A stretch of 64,000 nucleotides of DNA from Astrothelium macrocarpum (GCA_021030915.1 JAGEMR010000069.1:95661-159660); one strand, 5' to 3'. Counted from the stretch's first letter, positions 50,461 through 63,926 are shown. Numbers and translations are program-made. The notes: a model not told the origin generated them from the sequence alone.

Positions 50461-51050
50461 GGCCTACTGGGGCGTATCCATTGACGGTCGTCTATTTAGT
50501 CCGCGCTATCCAGGTGCAGGGCCTGGACGTTGGTACTAATGAATGTGTGCATCTCGTGCTTATAGTGCGCTTACTGAATCGCGTGCGCTGATCCAACGGG
50601 CAAACCCAGTATCCCTGCCGCTTCGACAGTTGCAATAACGTATGCATCTATGAACGCGACGATGCCGTCAATATGTCTGCCTCTAACAGTCTCAGCCATC
50701 TTTTGCGGCAATTTTACTGTAATAGACATGTCGATGGCGATGAACTACTCAAGGAGATGGGCATATTTCCCTCCTTCAAGCCAATGCCCCAATTCATCGA
50801 AGGCGATAATCGAGATACCAAAGGCTTAGACTGCTTCAAAGCAGCCTTGAAAGCAATACGTGCCTGACTTTTCATCACACATGGGATTGCCGGTCATGAC
50901 AGACACCCTGCTAGCGATTGATTTGGTTGGTAGAACCCAACTGAAAGAAAGCAGCGTCTCCAGATCCCTCTGCGGTAGCTTTAAAGTCTCGTGGTGGGAT
51001 GATTGTGACTTTTTCACAAGCAGAGCTCCAGGGGAGGATGCTAGCAAAGA
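50461..51050 (-). pseudogene. ATP-grasp-like fragment in frame with the NRPS relic
   Basis: From about 50,880 to 50,460 one minus-strand frame with four stops reads GISIIAFDELGHWLEGGKYA, then HIDGIVAFIDAYVIATVEAA and GILGLPVGSAHAIQ, then AHYKHEM. This resembles the N-terminal part of fungal ATP-grasp ligases (carbamoyl-phosphate-synthase-like), where DGIVTFxDxYVIATAxAAEILGLP is characteristic. The frame continues directly into the adenylation motif without the ATP-grasp catalytic part, so a deletion has probably fused the pieces. Three of the stops fit CAA/CAG changes. Stretches to about 51,700 look coding-like but are not assignable. Confidence 0.45.
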
Positions 51051-52552
51051 GAGCAGAGTAGTCTTTTTGTGAGCTGGGAAGGCTTGAAGGTGCCTGTCTT
51101 AGGCCGAGAAAAAAAAAAGCCCGTGTTAATAAATTCGGAGTACCGCATTCTGACACAAGTACATCGCTCCTGCACAGATACCCGAGGCGAGGAGCCCGTA
51201 TCAAATTTGTGGCGACTCTTGTCTTGTTGGATAGCCCACGGACCGCACTCCGGATTCCGAAACCAGAGTCTCGAAGGTGGTGCCAGTGGCGTCAGCGATG
51301 TTCTGGGCTTTTCCTGCGCCCTTGCCATTGGTCGATTTGGGAAGGATACTTAGTAGTAGGTCAAGACTTTGGAAAAATAGTGAGGGATCTCCATCAGCTG
51401 GCGATTCGGAAATACTCCAGCGACACGACACGTTCTCTGGGACTACTCACAACCGGGATAACTAGTATATGCAAGTAGCCTCATTAGAAACAGAGGATGT
51501 TCGCCTTGGCAATGAGATATTTGAACCAAGAAGACTTCGGAGATAAAATCCTCGTTCCCGTTAATGTCTAGAATTTGTGGGTGCTGGTGGCCAAAGTGCA
51601 CGTTTCTAGTAATGTAGCCAATTTTGCTGATATCCAGTAGAGTATTGATTAGGGACCGAGGTATATGGTGGATGACTTGCACAGTTCTGGTGATAAGTTC
51701 CGACGGCGGATTCTTCCCCAGAGGAGATGAGCAACTTAAAGACGATTCGACTCACTCCCGTCTAGATTATGTTTCCTCTCGGAACATACCCCAGGTCTCG
51801 ACAGACTTCTGAGATTGCCGTTCATCCTAATCTCAGCTTTACCTCAGCACTCACGCAAGTCAGCTTGGCTGACAGCATGAGCTCCATTGCCGTGTGGCTA
51901 ATTGCATTGTCGAAGCGGACTGTGCCGCCTGATATCATATGGACATGATTGACCAGGTCACTATGCATGCCATGACGATTGAAGAAAGATAGGTTTCTGT
52001 GGATTGGTACATACGCGTAGCTGTCTAGATGAATAAGGTATGTCCTAAGTAAGATGAGATGGATGAATCACGTGTTGCGCTATTCCAAATACAGAAGTGA
52101 TCCAGTACACTCAGGGGGTGGCTGATCACTGGAGCTTGACTGGAAGTGCGAAGTCTTGTGATGCTTTGGTAGCATTGAGGATGCGGAAGGGCAGACGGCT
52201 GCGCGTGCATTAGCATCTGAATGCGATTTATTGGGCATGTCGCTCAATCATACTGAGTCCGATCCGTTGAACCTGTTGACACTATTGAAACTAATTGACT
52301 GTTAGGAATGTACCTAGAACTACGAAGGAGCGCGTAATGAACGGAATTAGCTCGGTCACGTAATCCTCAGCAGTAGCTTGATGGATTCCGTTCCAGCACG
52401 AGCTAGTAATGTAAGCAGCTGATAAGAGTACCTAGATATGTATTTCTAATCTTGTAAGTTCCTTGATATTTTGATTGCGCACTGTATCTTGGACTGTTCC
52501 TCGCAAAGAACGTTTACACTTATCTACACTCATCATCACCCATTATCACGCC
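51051..52552. other. probable gene debris and SDR promoter region
   Basis: 51,050-51,700 holds several short overlapping minus-strand frames (for example LFFQSLDLLLSILPKST near 51,360) that may be upstream remnants of the ATP-grasp/NRPS gene. 51,700-52,552 shows nothing but the 5' flank of the SDR. Confidence 0.45.
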
Positions 52553-53880
52553 ATGGTTGCAATTCTCTCTCGTCGCTTACGTGACAAGATTTGGCCTGAG
52601 CCTCTGCCCCCTCTGGCATCTTTCGAGGGGCAGACAGTCCTTGTCACAGGAGCAACCTCTGGTCTCGGTCTCTCTGCAGCGATTCATTTCGCAACTCTGG
52701 GAGCTAGATTAATCATCACGTCGCGAAGTTTGTCCCAGGGCAAGTCTGCCAAGGATCACGTCGAACAGCATGTTGGCATCGTTGGGCAAGGAAAGATAGA
52801 TGTCATGGAACTGGACATGAGCCGGTACTCCTCGTGCGTATCATTCATCAACCAACTGAAGCAGAGTGAGGCAGGTCACACTGGCCTCGACGTTGCTGTT
52901 TTGAATGCTGGCCTCATAAATGTCGACTTTGTGCAGAGTCCCGAGGGCTGGCACGGCTTACCTTTTACCCTTTGGTACCACAAAGTCCTCTCATGTATTT
53001 CTCACGTGTCGTTGTAGGGAGCAAACCATCCAAGTAAACACTCTAAGCACCACCCTCCTGGGGATACTTCTACTGCATTGGATGAGGTGGAAGCGCGGAG
53101 ATGCAAAGAAAATACCGCATCTGGTTTTTGTGACGTCTCGAGATCACCTGGATCCTGACATTACAAATTGGACCGGGTGGTCAGCTCAAGAAGGCCTCTT
53201 ACAGCATTTTAGCAATGAGAAAAATTGGCCTTCGAAAGAGATGGATCCAAACTATGCCAACAGTAAGCTAATGCTGACGTATGCGGTGGAGCAAATATGT
53301 AGAAGAGCCACGGGGCCAAACGGAACGTAAGGAGTCATCCTCGCCTCCCTCGAATACGCTAATCTTATGCTAATCATTGAGCAGAGTGGATGTCATCGTA
53401 AACACTGTCTGTCCTGGCCTCGTGTACACTGATCTTGGACGTTCCATAACCAAAACCTCGAGACTAATGCAGCTCTTGGTGCCAATATACATGGGCATCC
53501 TTGGGAAGTCAGCAGACTACGGCGCACGGTTCTACATCACAGCGGCAAGTACACTGGAAGATGGACACGTAAGTTGTGTAATCCATCGAACTCTTCTCCG
53601 CTATGCAACTGACGCACGACGTATCTGAACTGACATAATCTTCAAAAACAAAGGGCAAATATATTCAGTCGCTATTTACGGATGAAGAATATCGTAGGTA
53701 TGTGCAATGACAGATCCCACCGCTATGTCAACTCGAATACTAACTTTCCAATCACGTTTGGCAATCCCGAACCTGAATAGCGATACTGCAATAAAAGTAA
53801 AATCGATCGTCTGGAACGAAATTATCGCAGAATTGAAGGAGAAAGTTCCAGCTTTGAAAGACTTGGAGAACAGTGTTTGA
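52553..53880 (+). CDS. short-chain dehydrogenase/reductase (retinol-dehydrogenase-like), 344 aa, five exons
   Basis: NAD(P)-dependent oxidoreductase of the kind common in fungal metabolite clusters. Exons 52553-52950, 53018-53326, 53385-53568, 53654-53697 and 53781-53880; phases sum to 345 codons. Cofactor motif TGATSGLG at residues 32-39, NAG in AVLNAGLI, catalytic YANSK (Y about 212, K about 216), and the PG motif in NTVCPGLVYTDLG. Intron 1 starts GC rather than GT (GCACGG), yet only this cut gives the conserved PEGWEQTIQVNTLSTTLLG. Introns 2-4 have GTAAGG, GTAAGT and GTATGT donors; the last has an ACTAAC branch site. The ATG at 52,553 (context CGCCATGG) was preferred over one 26 codons upstream. 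Confidence 0.88.
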
Positions 53881-54394
53881 GACACTTGACCATGTGCATA
53901 CGTCAGATCTGGTAAATACTTGTTATGCCTTTATCCGCAGCAGATACCAATCCCTACACTGATGCATATTGTCGTAATGCGTATCTGGGAACTCCCTCGA
54001 TTATCTTTCTGCTATGCCATCCTTTCCCCTTTCCGGCAATCTTTGAGACATTAGCCTTGGTCTATTGATGCTTTGTTAGATTACCGGACCAGTCAAAAGA
54101 TACGTGTAGGTCAAAGTTGAACCAAATTTGAGCATGAAGTGCTAAGAAGCTACGCGACTTGCTCTAAACCTTCGATGTCATCTCATATAGCTCTTGTTTT
54201 ATTCGGCTATCCAAGAATGCTGAAGCTCCGAAAACGAAATGGTACATGCAGTCGAATTGAAAGGTAAAAGACGCCGATAGCTATAGCAGCCGTCTGATTA
54301 ATGGCATTTATTGGAGCGGTTTCGGAGTTCAAGAAGCCAAATATCATTGCACTGAGCAGAGATCAAGGTGATCAGCTTGTTCGGCTGCCTATAT
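53881..54394. other. intergenic region between convergent genes
   Basis: 3' sides of the SDR (plus) and the Clr5-domain gene (minus). No gene or element seen. Confidence 0.65.
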
Positions 54395-57083
54395 CTATGT
54401 TGCACGGGATGGCCATTTAATGAACGATGCACGGTGCCAATCATCCAAATTCGCGAAATAGAATGCAGACGCTTCCTCCCTGTGAGCACAACTGGTCACG
54501 TTCTCAAACCGACCACAAACGCAATACGGACGCATCATGCCTCTTGCCACTAGTCCAATAGATAGTGCTGTTTCTGTTTCAAGAGATCGAAGAAGAGATG
54601 TGGTGTCCAGGTGTTCCGATATCCAGGGATCGGAATGACGAAGTCTACGATAGTTCAACAACTCAGTTTGGATGGCAGCCCAGACATGGCCTAAGTATTT
54701 GTCCTTTCCGAATGGCCTCTGCCTGATTTGCCACACGCAATCATCATCGCAACTTGACCGATAACCTAGAAGAGCTTCATCGGGGTCCAAGGTTAGGAAA
54801 CCATTCTCCTTCTCTTCCGTGAAGAGACACGTAGATTCAGACAGCTCGTCCAGCCGCCGAAGTAGGTGGCAGAATATGAGCCATCCGGTTTCCAGAGCAG
54901 CTGAGCAGTCTCTTGGGAGGCACGCTAAGATATCCAGCGCGAACTGGTAAGGCCGCTGTTCTTCATGGTCACAAACCATTGCCTCTGGCGAGATTAACAG
55001 GGCCGACAAAGAGACAGATGCCACACAACGAGGATCGACGCCTTCGTGAGCCAAGCAAAGGAGACAAGCGATCACTCCAAACAAGTCTTCTTCCTCGCAA
55101 CCCTTAATCGTAAGTATCCATGCCACTAAGATAAGAGTGTGCACGGGAGAGAGCTGGAGCTTTTGTCCACAATGCGTGCAGTGCTTCACGAATAGACCGC
55201 TTGCGGCGTTCAATTCCACGTCCTGCTCGCGAAGGGACTCAATGAAATGACAAACTGCTAGTACAGATGTGTGACAAAATTTATGTTTCCAAGAGAAAGG
55301 AACGTTAGTAGCACCGGTTGCCAATAGTTTACGATAGATGTCGGAGTCTGCATCCCATCGTCCACAGATATCTATCTCTTCTCCAACAAAGCGACGCTGA
55401 CCTTCGAGTGTATCGTCAATATCTCTCGGCGCTGCTGAGCTATGTGCCTTCAGGACCGTGATCATAAGGGTATCAAGTACAGTATGTTGCTGGTCATTAG
55501 TGTAGAGCCTTCTGGCACTTTGAGCATCTATCGCATCACGACTGAGGTCCATGAGAGAATCAATGATGTTGCAGCATGATTTTGAGCCTCGGAGATAGCT
55601 TGCTGCCAGGTGGTAGGGATACAAGTCGCGAACGTCAATTTTTTTTTTGCGCACCTTGTGTCGGATTTCTTCAACAAGCCATTGATTACCGCTGATAATA
55701 GCGAAACCTAGTGATTCTTTGATCATTTGATCGGGTGAGATCTGAGCGGCTGAGGCTATATGATTCGTTGCAACCGCAAGATCATCAACCTGCACATTCG
55801 TGAAATCGTTGCTTGCGAGATTTTGCGTGAGACGCTGGTCATATGATGGCATGTTCTCGACTTCTGGCCACTCATTCCAAGTAGATTCATCATCAGGATC
55901 AGGAACATTATTGAATTGAGCTTGTAGCGGTTGATGATCGTCATAAAACACTTGATCCCCGGAGACGTGCACGCTCCACCGACATAGATCAGAAGGCAAG
56001 TTACTTCGTTCAGTTTGCGACTCATCAGCTGTCTTGGTCAATCGGACTGATTTGGGACTTGATGCTACTGGCATTGGTGAGAGACCAGGTGATAGAGCTC
56101 CTGGAAATCGAAGCATATCCCCAGTCCAGGCTAGCGGGCCTTTGCCCCAGTGCTTAGCGGTCTTGAACGCAAAAATCCAAAATTGATGAAGCCAAGTCAC
56201 GAGCAGCCTACAAATCGACGTTCAGTTGTCTAAGATCAATGTAAATTGCATGATTTGCTACACATACCTTCTATCAGTTGCTTTTATGCGTCTCAGCAGA
56301 TCGTCATGATCGCCTGTGATGAAGAGCACTGCCATGTCTCCAGCGGTCTTTCTTCTAAGTTCTAAAGTCATGGGAGAATGTGAATTACCAGGTGTTGATG
56401 GATCGACTGCTGTTGGGGTCGCAATTTGTACATCACTTGGGGTCGATGCTGCATGCCCAAAAGGCGAAGCATGATCCAGGACTTGAGACGCAGCCGAATG
56501 CAGTGTTTGATAGGGAAAGCACCATTTCATGAATCTTCGCATTGTTATCTCCACATTATTTTTACTCAGTAGTAGCAAGTCACTTACATGGTATTTGCGT
56601 GTGGCAGTAATGTAGCATGGCTCAACGCGTCGGTCGAGTTACCAGTCAAGCTTCTCATTTTTGGTATGAGCGACTGCGATTGCCTATACATGTCCTTTGC
56701 TTGGCGACGAAGCTTTCTATCGGCAACCTGCTTTCCTTTGTAACTGGCAGCTGTGGACTTCCCAAGAGATGCTCGACTTTGGCCGATCTCCACTATCTTC
56801 TTCTTTTTGGCGGCTGGTACGTTTTTCTTCCAGCCCCATTTCTTGTTGAATTGATACTTGTATTGGTTTTCACTGCAGGAGATACATCGTCAGTGTCTCA
56901 GTCCTGAGATTTATGATGAAAAAGATCGCACTTGGCATCGAAATTGTATCTCTGTTTCATCAATGCTGCAATCTCGGACAACGCTTTCTCTTCTTCCAGG
57001 TAGAGCCGCTCAAGCTCTGGTTTCAGCGCATCCCACTTTTTGGCAAAAGGTAGTGTGCGAATTGATGGGTCCGGTGGTTCCAT
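54395..57083 (-). CDS. Clr5-domain protein, about 838 aa, four exons
   Basis: Putative regulator: the N-terminal Clr5 domain is found in fungal proteins named after a Neurospora factor. Exons 57083-56932, 56872-56588, 56534-56268 and 56207-54395; introns of 59, 53 and 60 nt. The domain spans about residues 14-70: KKWDALKPELERLYLEEEKA, IAALMKQRYNF, then across intron 1 NQYKYQFNKKWGWKKN. A basic stretch follows (KGKQVADRKLRRQAKDMYRQ), then MKWCFPYQT, and a long helical C-terminal region of degenerate ankyrin-like character (PYHLAASYLRG) with paired-Cys segments (CTHCGQK, CVCGRF) usual for this family. An upstream in-frame Met at 57149 would add 22 residues. Target genes unknown; the gene lies between the SDR and the ABC transporter. 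Confidence 0.82.
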
Positions 57084-58593
57084 AGTCAAAGCCCGAAGCT
57101 TGAGAAGTCGACTCAGGGAATTTGACTGACGAAGACGTGAGGCAAGCAAAGTCTGATGGTGTCAAACATGAAGGTAGGAAAGGACGCATTCGGGGCCCGG
57201 GTGTCTCTTATCGTTCTTGCTGCGGCAGGAAACATATGCAATTAAGCAATGCAGGTCATTCGATACGGGGAAGGCTGCATTTTACCATGCTTTACAAAAG
57301 GTGACTGGCCAATGATATCGCATGCTTTCCAGGCAACATTTGCCTTGATGCCTGATGGGGCGTGACAGATCCCGCCCTATGTATATGCACTCAGATCCGT
57401 TCCATTTCCTCCCTGAGACATGGTCAGCAGCGGTCCGAATGGCATGATTGTAGAAAGTGATTCCCGCGAACTCGTGTAGGAAGTTGATCAAAGGGTTGGT
57501 CCGCCAAAAAGTCACATTTAGCTCAGTGTACTTCGCCGGTTTCGGTGCGTGCGCGGCAGGAAAACCAGAGAAGTTGCAAGGGCATAATCATGAATTTCCG
57601 CAGCCGAACATGTTGGTGAGTACCTCACAGCTTATTCGATGCTTTGTCGACATGATGCAGCAAGCACAAGAACTGAAGTAGTAAACATGTGGTTACAAGC
57701 GAGGGGAATGGCTGTATTCTAGAAGTGTTCTGGCTTGATCTCCATGATCAGTGGCCGAGATCGACGCGGTCGCGACGTGTGGTGACACGAGGAATAAGAC
57801 GTGCAGGAGTTGATGTAATTCCTGACTATTGACACGCCACAAAGCCAAGCTAGACAAAAGGGGAATACCCAATCATCCGCTTCAAAGGTTACCGGGAAAC
57901 CAGGCCTGTTATAGTGGCATGAGTCGCCAAGAAGAAAATCAGTCGGTTCAGCTCGCATTATGCACTTAAGTCTTTACATGCGCAAGACGCCGTCGATTTC
58001 CCATCACGTTCACATAGCCCACACCTAAGTGGTACCTCAGATACCTCAAGTTGCTTTTGTAGCATGGTATGTAATCATCGGCGCTTTCGGAACACGGCCA
58101 GTCTTGAACTTTGAAGCGCCGAACCACGTCACATTCGATTTCTTGGAGCGCCAAAAGTACCATCAAGTATTGGGAGTTTTTTGATCGCTGTCTGCTATTG
58201 TGTAAACATTAGTCCCCAGTATATAGGCGACCTGGACGGCACTGGGGTCAATTCTACCGCACCCGCTATGGATAATAATGGAGTATACCAAATCCCGAGC
58301 CACCGTGTTTATACAGTGGGTTTATGCAGAATTGCAATCACCTAGCCCTTTGAGAGGCATCTCGATTTAGTGAGTCCATAGACGACAGTTACAATGTGGC
58401 ATCCACAACCATAGATCGTATATGCCGTTGGAGAGGCTCTGGTATCGGTTCTCTCGTGAATATAGGTGGGAAGACATTGAACATTTCGTTCCAGTCGGTC
58501 ACCGATCAGCATGTCTCCTGCTCACTAGATAAGTAATGGGTAGCTTATGGCCGTAACAACATTCGGTTTCACATCACGCTCTGGCATTGCTTT
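57084..58593. other. intergenic region
   Basis: About 1.5 kb upstream of the Clr5-domain gene and downstream of the ABC transporter. Only short unrelated frames; no element or RNA recognised. Confidence 0.6.
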
Positions 58594-61500
58594 CTACTTC
58601 GCTCCAGCCTTCACCAACTCCCCAAACCTGGTTCCCTCCGCTTCTGCCAACATCATTGGGTTCCCAACCTCCACGATCTCTCCCATATCCATAACAACCA
58701 CTCTATCAAAGCCCATAATCATATCCAGCCGATGGCTGACTGCCACAACAGTGTAGTCTCTAAATTCAGCCCTAATAATCTCCTGCATGACACGCTCAGT
58801 CTCGTGGTCCACACTCGAGCTCACCTCATCCAACAATAGTATGCCGCCCTCTGACCCACCACCCTCCATACTCGAATTCCGTGCTCGAACGCGTCGCCTC
58901 AGTAGCGCGCGCCCAAGCGACATCAGTTGCCGCTGTCCCGCACTGAGCTTCTCCGCGCTCATTCCTGCGTCCAGGCCACCCCGCTCCTGGACAAACTGCC
59001 ACAGTCCTACGGCCTCGAGCACATCTTGGCATTCTTCGGGCGTCGAGACATCGAACGGATCCAGATTAGCCTGGAAAGTAGAGCCATCCGGCAAGAACAC
59101 GGCTTCTTGGGGCACTGCAATGATACGTTGACGTAGCGCGGTCCGGTTGATGCGGTGGAGCAGCGTATTGTCGATTACCACGTTTCCTGCGGTCTCTGGG
59201 AGTGGGTCGAGGAGCTTGAGGAGTAGGGCGATGAGACTGGACTTGCCGCTGCCGGTACGACCACAGATGGCGACTTTCTCGCCAGAGTTGATTGTTAGGT
59301 TGACGGCGCGAAGGGCCAAGTTGGGTGTAGCGTTAATCTGGTCTTCCGAACTACTTGGAGCATTAGGTCTGTTCAGGCAATACGAGAGTCGTGAAGAGAT
59401 CTCTCTTACTCATAACTCGCAGATACCCCCTTCAACTCTATTACACCGCTCTGTGGCCAGTGTTCAGGAGGGACAATATCCTCTTCACCTCTGTCCTCCG
59501 GCTTCACGTTTTCGTTGAATGTCTTGAGTCTAGCTATCGCTCCAATAGAAGTTTCTAATCTAGTGTAATATATGACAATGCCCGAAAGGTACTGTCCAAA
59601 GTTCATGAGGGTGACCAAAGAAGCACCAGTGAAACCGGAATTGGAATGAAGCCGGACGGCAAGCGTTGTCAGGACCGCTGCCATTATCATGACTACCACA
59701 TCGAGGACGAGGTTCAGCCATTGTTGAATCACGAGGAGAAGATACGCGGGTCGTTGGCTAGAATTGAGTAGGCGAGCACTTTTTGTTACCTCGTCGGGAA
59801 GAAAACCTTTGTGTCTCCTGAGTCAGCAGCGACTCCAGAGTTATACAAATGAATGTCGCGATTTCTTAAGCCAAGATGTCATGAGATATCTCAACAGATA
59901 AATTTTTGTTATCCGACTTGAAAATACACCTTACTCACCGAAGGCTCTGAGAGTCGTAATACCTTTGACAGTGTCGAGGAAATGGGTGCTACACAAATGC
60001 ACATTAGTCCAGAACACGCCAGTCCCCCTATTTGTGGTAATAGGTGACAATAGACTTACTACAAGGGGCTTTTAGCTTCAAGGTCCAGCAATCTTAGTTG
60101 CCTAGAAGTTCGTAAGTAGAACCTTTGCAAGACATATAGAAGGACGCCGAGGAACGGATAGCTTATAGCTATGTACACAGACGAGGTAAGCATGACAGCC
60201 GCTCCTCCAATTGATTGAAAGACCTAAGAGTGCTGTGTTAGAGCGAACGGTTTTCTTCCGGGAGCCAAACAGAGTAGAAATGGCACCGCAGACTTCTGAT
60301 CGGTATCGAATCACAACAGACTTACACAAAATAGAGTATTCAATAGTGCACTTGGCAGCTCTGTGTCTATAAGATTTAGATCCTGTGAGAATAGATTGGT
60401 GACGACACCGGTGTCTGTCGATGTGAAAAATTGTAGCGATGCTCGAAATAGTGTCCTTAAGGCATCCCGGTGAAGGTTGACACCTGCTCTTCGGATAGAG
60501 ACAACGAAAATGGTAAAACCGAGGAGGAGCAGCGATATTATGCCGCCAACTTGAAGTAGAGAATATATCCCGACATAGTAGGCATAACTGTGGACTGCAT
60601 GTTCCGAGTAGACATCATCAGACCAGTATCTGAGCCCTACATTAGGTCGCATTAGACGATCATACTTTTCGTAGACTTTTCAACTTTGCGGTGGGCTGCA
60701 CTTGTGTCGATGGAACGACCAAGCCGATCAGGATTTTGCTATCCGGAGACAGAGCTAACTCACAAATTGTTGGGAAGTTTGTAAAGAAACCCCAAAGAAC
60801 AGCACAGAAGAAAATGCACCCTGCCAGAAACAATCCCATGCTCTTAAAGTAATGCTTATACACCGTTCTATCGCCAAGTTGTCGGGATTTATTATTGCCT
60901 AGTGCGAGGGATGGTGTGTTAGTCGTCACCGTGTGGGGCGATTGCAGCTTCATTTCCTGCATGCTCTTCTTTGATGTCTTTTTCTCGGGCGCAGCATCGG
61001 TGTTGGAGAGCCCCGTCAATCCCAAACGCTGAACATACCCTTGGCCAGTCATTAGTTTGTCTAAACTACCTTGCTCGGCAACGGTGCGGTCTCCGAGAGC
61101 GATTATGTGATCAGCCGCGGACAGGTGTCTGATGCTGTGTGTGCACAACACGACAGTAGAGCGCCGTCGTCTGAGTAGTCCGTCGGGCCCAAAGACTTGC
61201 CTAAAGACCTGCTCCTCGGTATCCGCATCCAACCCGCTGAAGACGTCGTCTAGCACCAGCAGATCGGATTGCAAATATAGAGCCCGCGCGAGAGAAACGC
61301 GTTGTTTCTGACCTCCGGATAATGTGATTCCATCAGATCCGATATTCGTCTCGTCGCCGTGTGGGAGTGTACCAAGATCGAAGTCCAGAGCTGTGGCTTT
61401 GATGATTTCGGCATATCTCTCAGTGTCAAATTGAGAGAATCCCACGATGTTATTCCTGATCGTCCCGTTTGAAAGGAATGTGGTCTGATCGCAGAACCCA

Positions 61501-63588
61501 ACATGGGGGAACCTGGTGCTCAAAACCACGTTGCCTTTGCTGAAAGGAATCTCTCCTAAGAGTGCTCTGCAGAACGTGGACTTCCCCGAGCCAACTGGTC
61601 CGATAATCATAGTGAGCGAGGACTTCAAAACTCGAGCATTTATGTTCTGCAAGACGATCTTGTCCGCTTCCCAACCAAAATTTCCATCTCTGATGACAAT
61701 GGGGTCCGCCAAGCCCAATTCCGATTCGGACGAAGCTGGAGCATCTGCACGTCCTTTCTCTGAATCCCGTCTCATATCAGCAAGAACTTGGCGAAAATCA
61801 TGGCGATTTTCGCACTCCAAGAAGGCTTGGATTCGGCCTAAACAGGCCACCCCAGAGAGGATCTGGGGAACGGTGTCGAAGATCTGCGCCAGCGGATTCG
61901 TTAAAAGCAAAAGGTAAGAAAGACTCGTGAATATCCTCGTGACATTGAGTGTTCGTTGAGCGAAAGCGAAGGTTAGCGGCGGGCTAATTAGCAGCGGAAT
62001 ATAACCCAGGAGCCCCGCAACGAGTTGTATCTTACGAAATCGAGATCCTGCTGCCAGTTCATCTACACGAAGCTGTTGCACAAAGTCGCTAACTGCAGTA
62101 GAGAGGCCGGATATCTTCAGGTTCTTCATGCTGGCAATGGCTCGGGCTGTCAGACCGATACGCTTCTGAACTCCTGCCATCCATGCCCTCTGCGAGTCTC
62201 CAGTGAACTTCATAAGGACAACTAAGCTGACGGAGCAGACTAGAACAGTTCCCACTGGTGCGACCAAGACTATACCAAGTTGGTTGTACAACATCCAACC
62301 AGCCAGAGCAATCTGGATAATGCTCGCCCACATGTCGTGCAGAGACATGAAGCCTAAATTGATTCGTTCCATGTCCGTACTCATCAAAGTCAGTGCAGCA
62401 CTATCATCGCCAGTTCCGATACGAGCTTTTGTAGCTTTGATGAAGGTCTCAGTGACCAGTATCGATCTTGCCATGTTACGCATTCGATGGTGAAAGTACC
62501 TGTACTGATGCATGAGTGACATATCTTACTGAAAATCCTTGAGGGATTTCACTTCACCAGTAGAGGGCTGTAGAGATCGCGATACCTGAATAAATTAGTA
62601 TGCTTGCACCGATCAAGCCGTATCCAATGTTCGCGTCGACTTCTGACTTGGACAGTTGATCCAATAAGGCTTCGATGAAGAACGGTTGGCAAAAAGTGAA
62701 ACCAAGGAGAGCTAGGCGTGGAAGTACAGGAAGTAGGAGAGGAACCTTCAGTGTGCGTGCTAGCACCTTTACAAGACCAAACCTGTCGCCCTTTAGTTTA
62801 GAGTAATCCATGTCTCTGGAGAACTTTTCGTGGAGCAATTCGCCTTTCATATTGCTATCGAGAGCATAAAGGTCCTTTATTTCCAAAACTTTCTTGTTTC
62901 CCTCCAGGAAGATCTTGTTGAGCCAGAAAAGGACCCCAAGGGAAAAGATCCCACTGGTCTCCTCTGGGCTATGCTCCTTCTCATCCCAAATTACCCATCT
63001 GGACTTTCGTTTGGCTTCCAGTAGCAAGATTCCAAGCTTTAAAGCCATAGCCGCACAGAAGATGCTACTATAGGTGAGCTCGGGCTTATCGTCCGATGAC
63101 AGAAACAGCGTTCTTGCCTGCGTCGCGTCCAGGAGAAGGGTCAAAAACAAGTATGTATTCAATAGTACTGACGGCCTTGGGCTTTTGCTGTGATCAATAA
63201 GACTTAGCGTTATCATGAATAGGGCCGACATAAGCTTTAGGACTGAGGAAGCCATGAACATGCTGGTTCTATGGAAGGACCCAACAGTAACCATGATGAG
63301 GAGTGAGAGTTCAAGCCCGACATAGACTACGATGGCACTCTACAATAGTCCGATCAGCATTTTGGAGTGTACATCCGAATAAGAAGAGAGTACCAATTTG
63401 ATGAGTTGAAAAGCCGGAGCGTTCACTATAGTCGGCTTCCGTGCCTGGGAGAGCGTCCGCCATAATGAAGCTACGATGAACAGGGCGGACGGTATGATTG
63501 AGAAGAACAGTTGCTCGAACTGTACATTGAAGTCAAAGTCCCCCGAGTTCATCTGGAGCAAGTTCTGCCCTCCATTGGTGAACGGCAT
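58594..63588 (-). CDS. ABC-C (MRP-type) full transporter, about 1,469 aa, eight exons
   Basis: ATP-driven membrane exporter, probably of organic anions, conjugates or metabolites. Exons 63588-63394, 63339-62558, 62499-60764, 60636-60326, 60223-60060, 59988-59939, 59806-59410 and 59368-58594; phases sum to 1,470 codons. Order: N-terminal TMD0 (FDFNVQFEQLFFSIIPSALF), TMD1 (ALYWYFHHRMRNM, then DDSAALTLMSTDMERI), NBD1 with Walker A GPVGSGKST (about 625), signature LSGGQKQR (about 719), Walker B LLVLDDVFS (about 738); TMD2 (WLRYWSDDV; FSQDLNLIDTELP; HFLDTVKGITTLRAFG); NBD2 with GRTGSGKSS (about 1251), LSAGQRQ (about 1355), LLLDEVSSSVD (about 1390) and VSHR. Introns are 41-132 nt; the 41-nt one is near the lower size limit. 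An additional 5' exon is possible, since family members often start slightly earlier. Confidence 0.9.
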
Positions 63589-63926
63589 CTTGGACTCTAA
63601 AACGCACAACTTTCACCTCAAGCTGATTTCGCTGTCGTGGCAAGTAATGTCGTCCTCCGAACACTTCAATGCGCTTTGCTCGGTGCAGGCTTGTCACCGG
63701 CGTGCGTTCCCAGCCACAGTGGCGGGGAATGTGTATCTCCCCTAGAATGGCGACATTTTCTCACTGATCTTCTAGAGCGCACATCTCACTTGATGCCTCT
63801 GCCTATTTCGTGCTCTGAGCTTGGCTTATCGTTGAACCAGACCAGAAGTCAAATGAAAAGTGCGAAAAAGCTGCGCTGCTGTTTGCTGATAAGCAGCTCG
63901 GTAGCTAGCTCCGAAGCTAAATCTTA
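63589..63926. other. ABC transporter 5' flank
   Basis: Putative promoter between the transporter start and a transposon terminus. No motif called. Confidence 0.6.

Noticed and set aside
57084..58593. Several short frames that might be small genes.
   Set aside because: No start context, domain, signal peptide or spliceable continuation; treated as intergenic.
60660..60763. Read-through C-terminus after NFPTI in the transporter.
   Set aside because: Splicing from 60,763 to 60,637 restores the family sequence TIWLRYWSDD and the second transmembrane domain.
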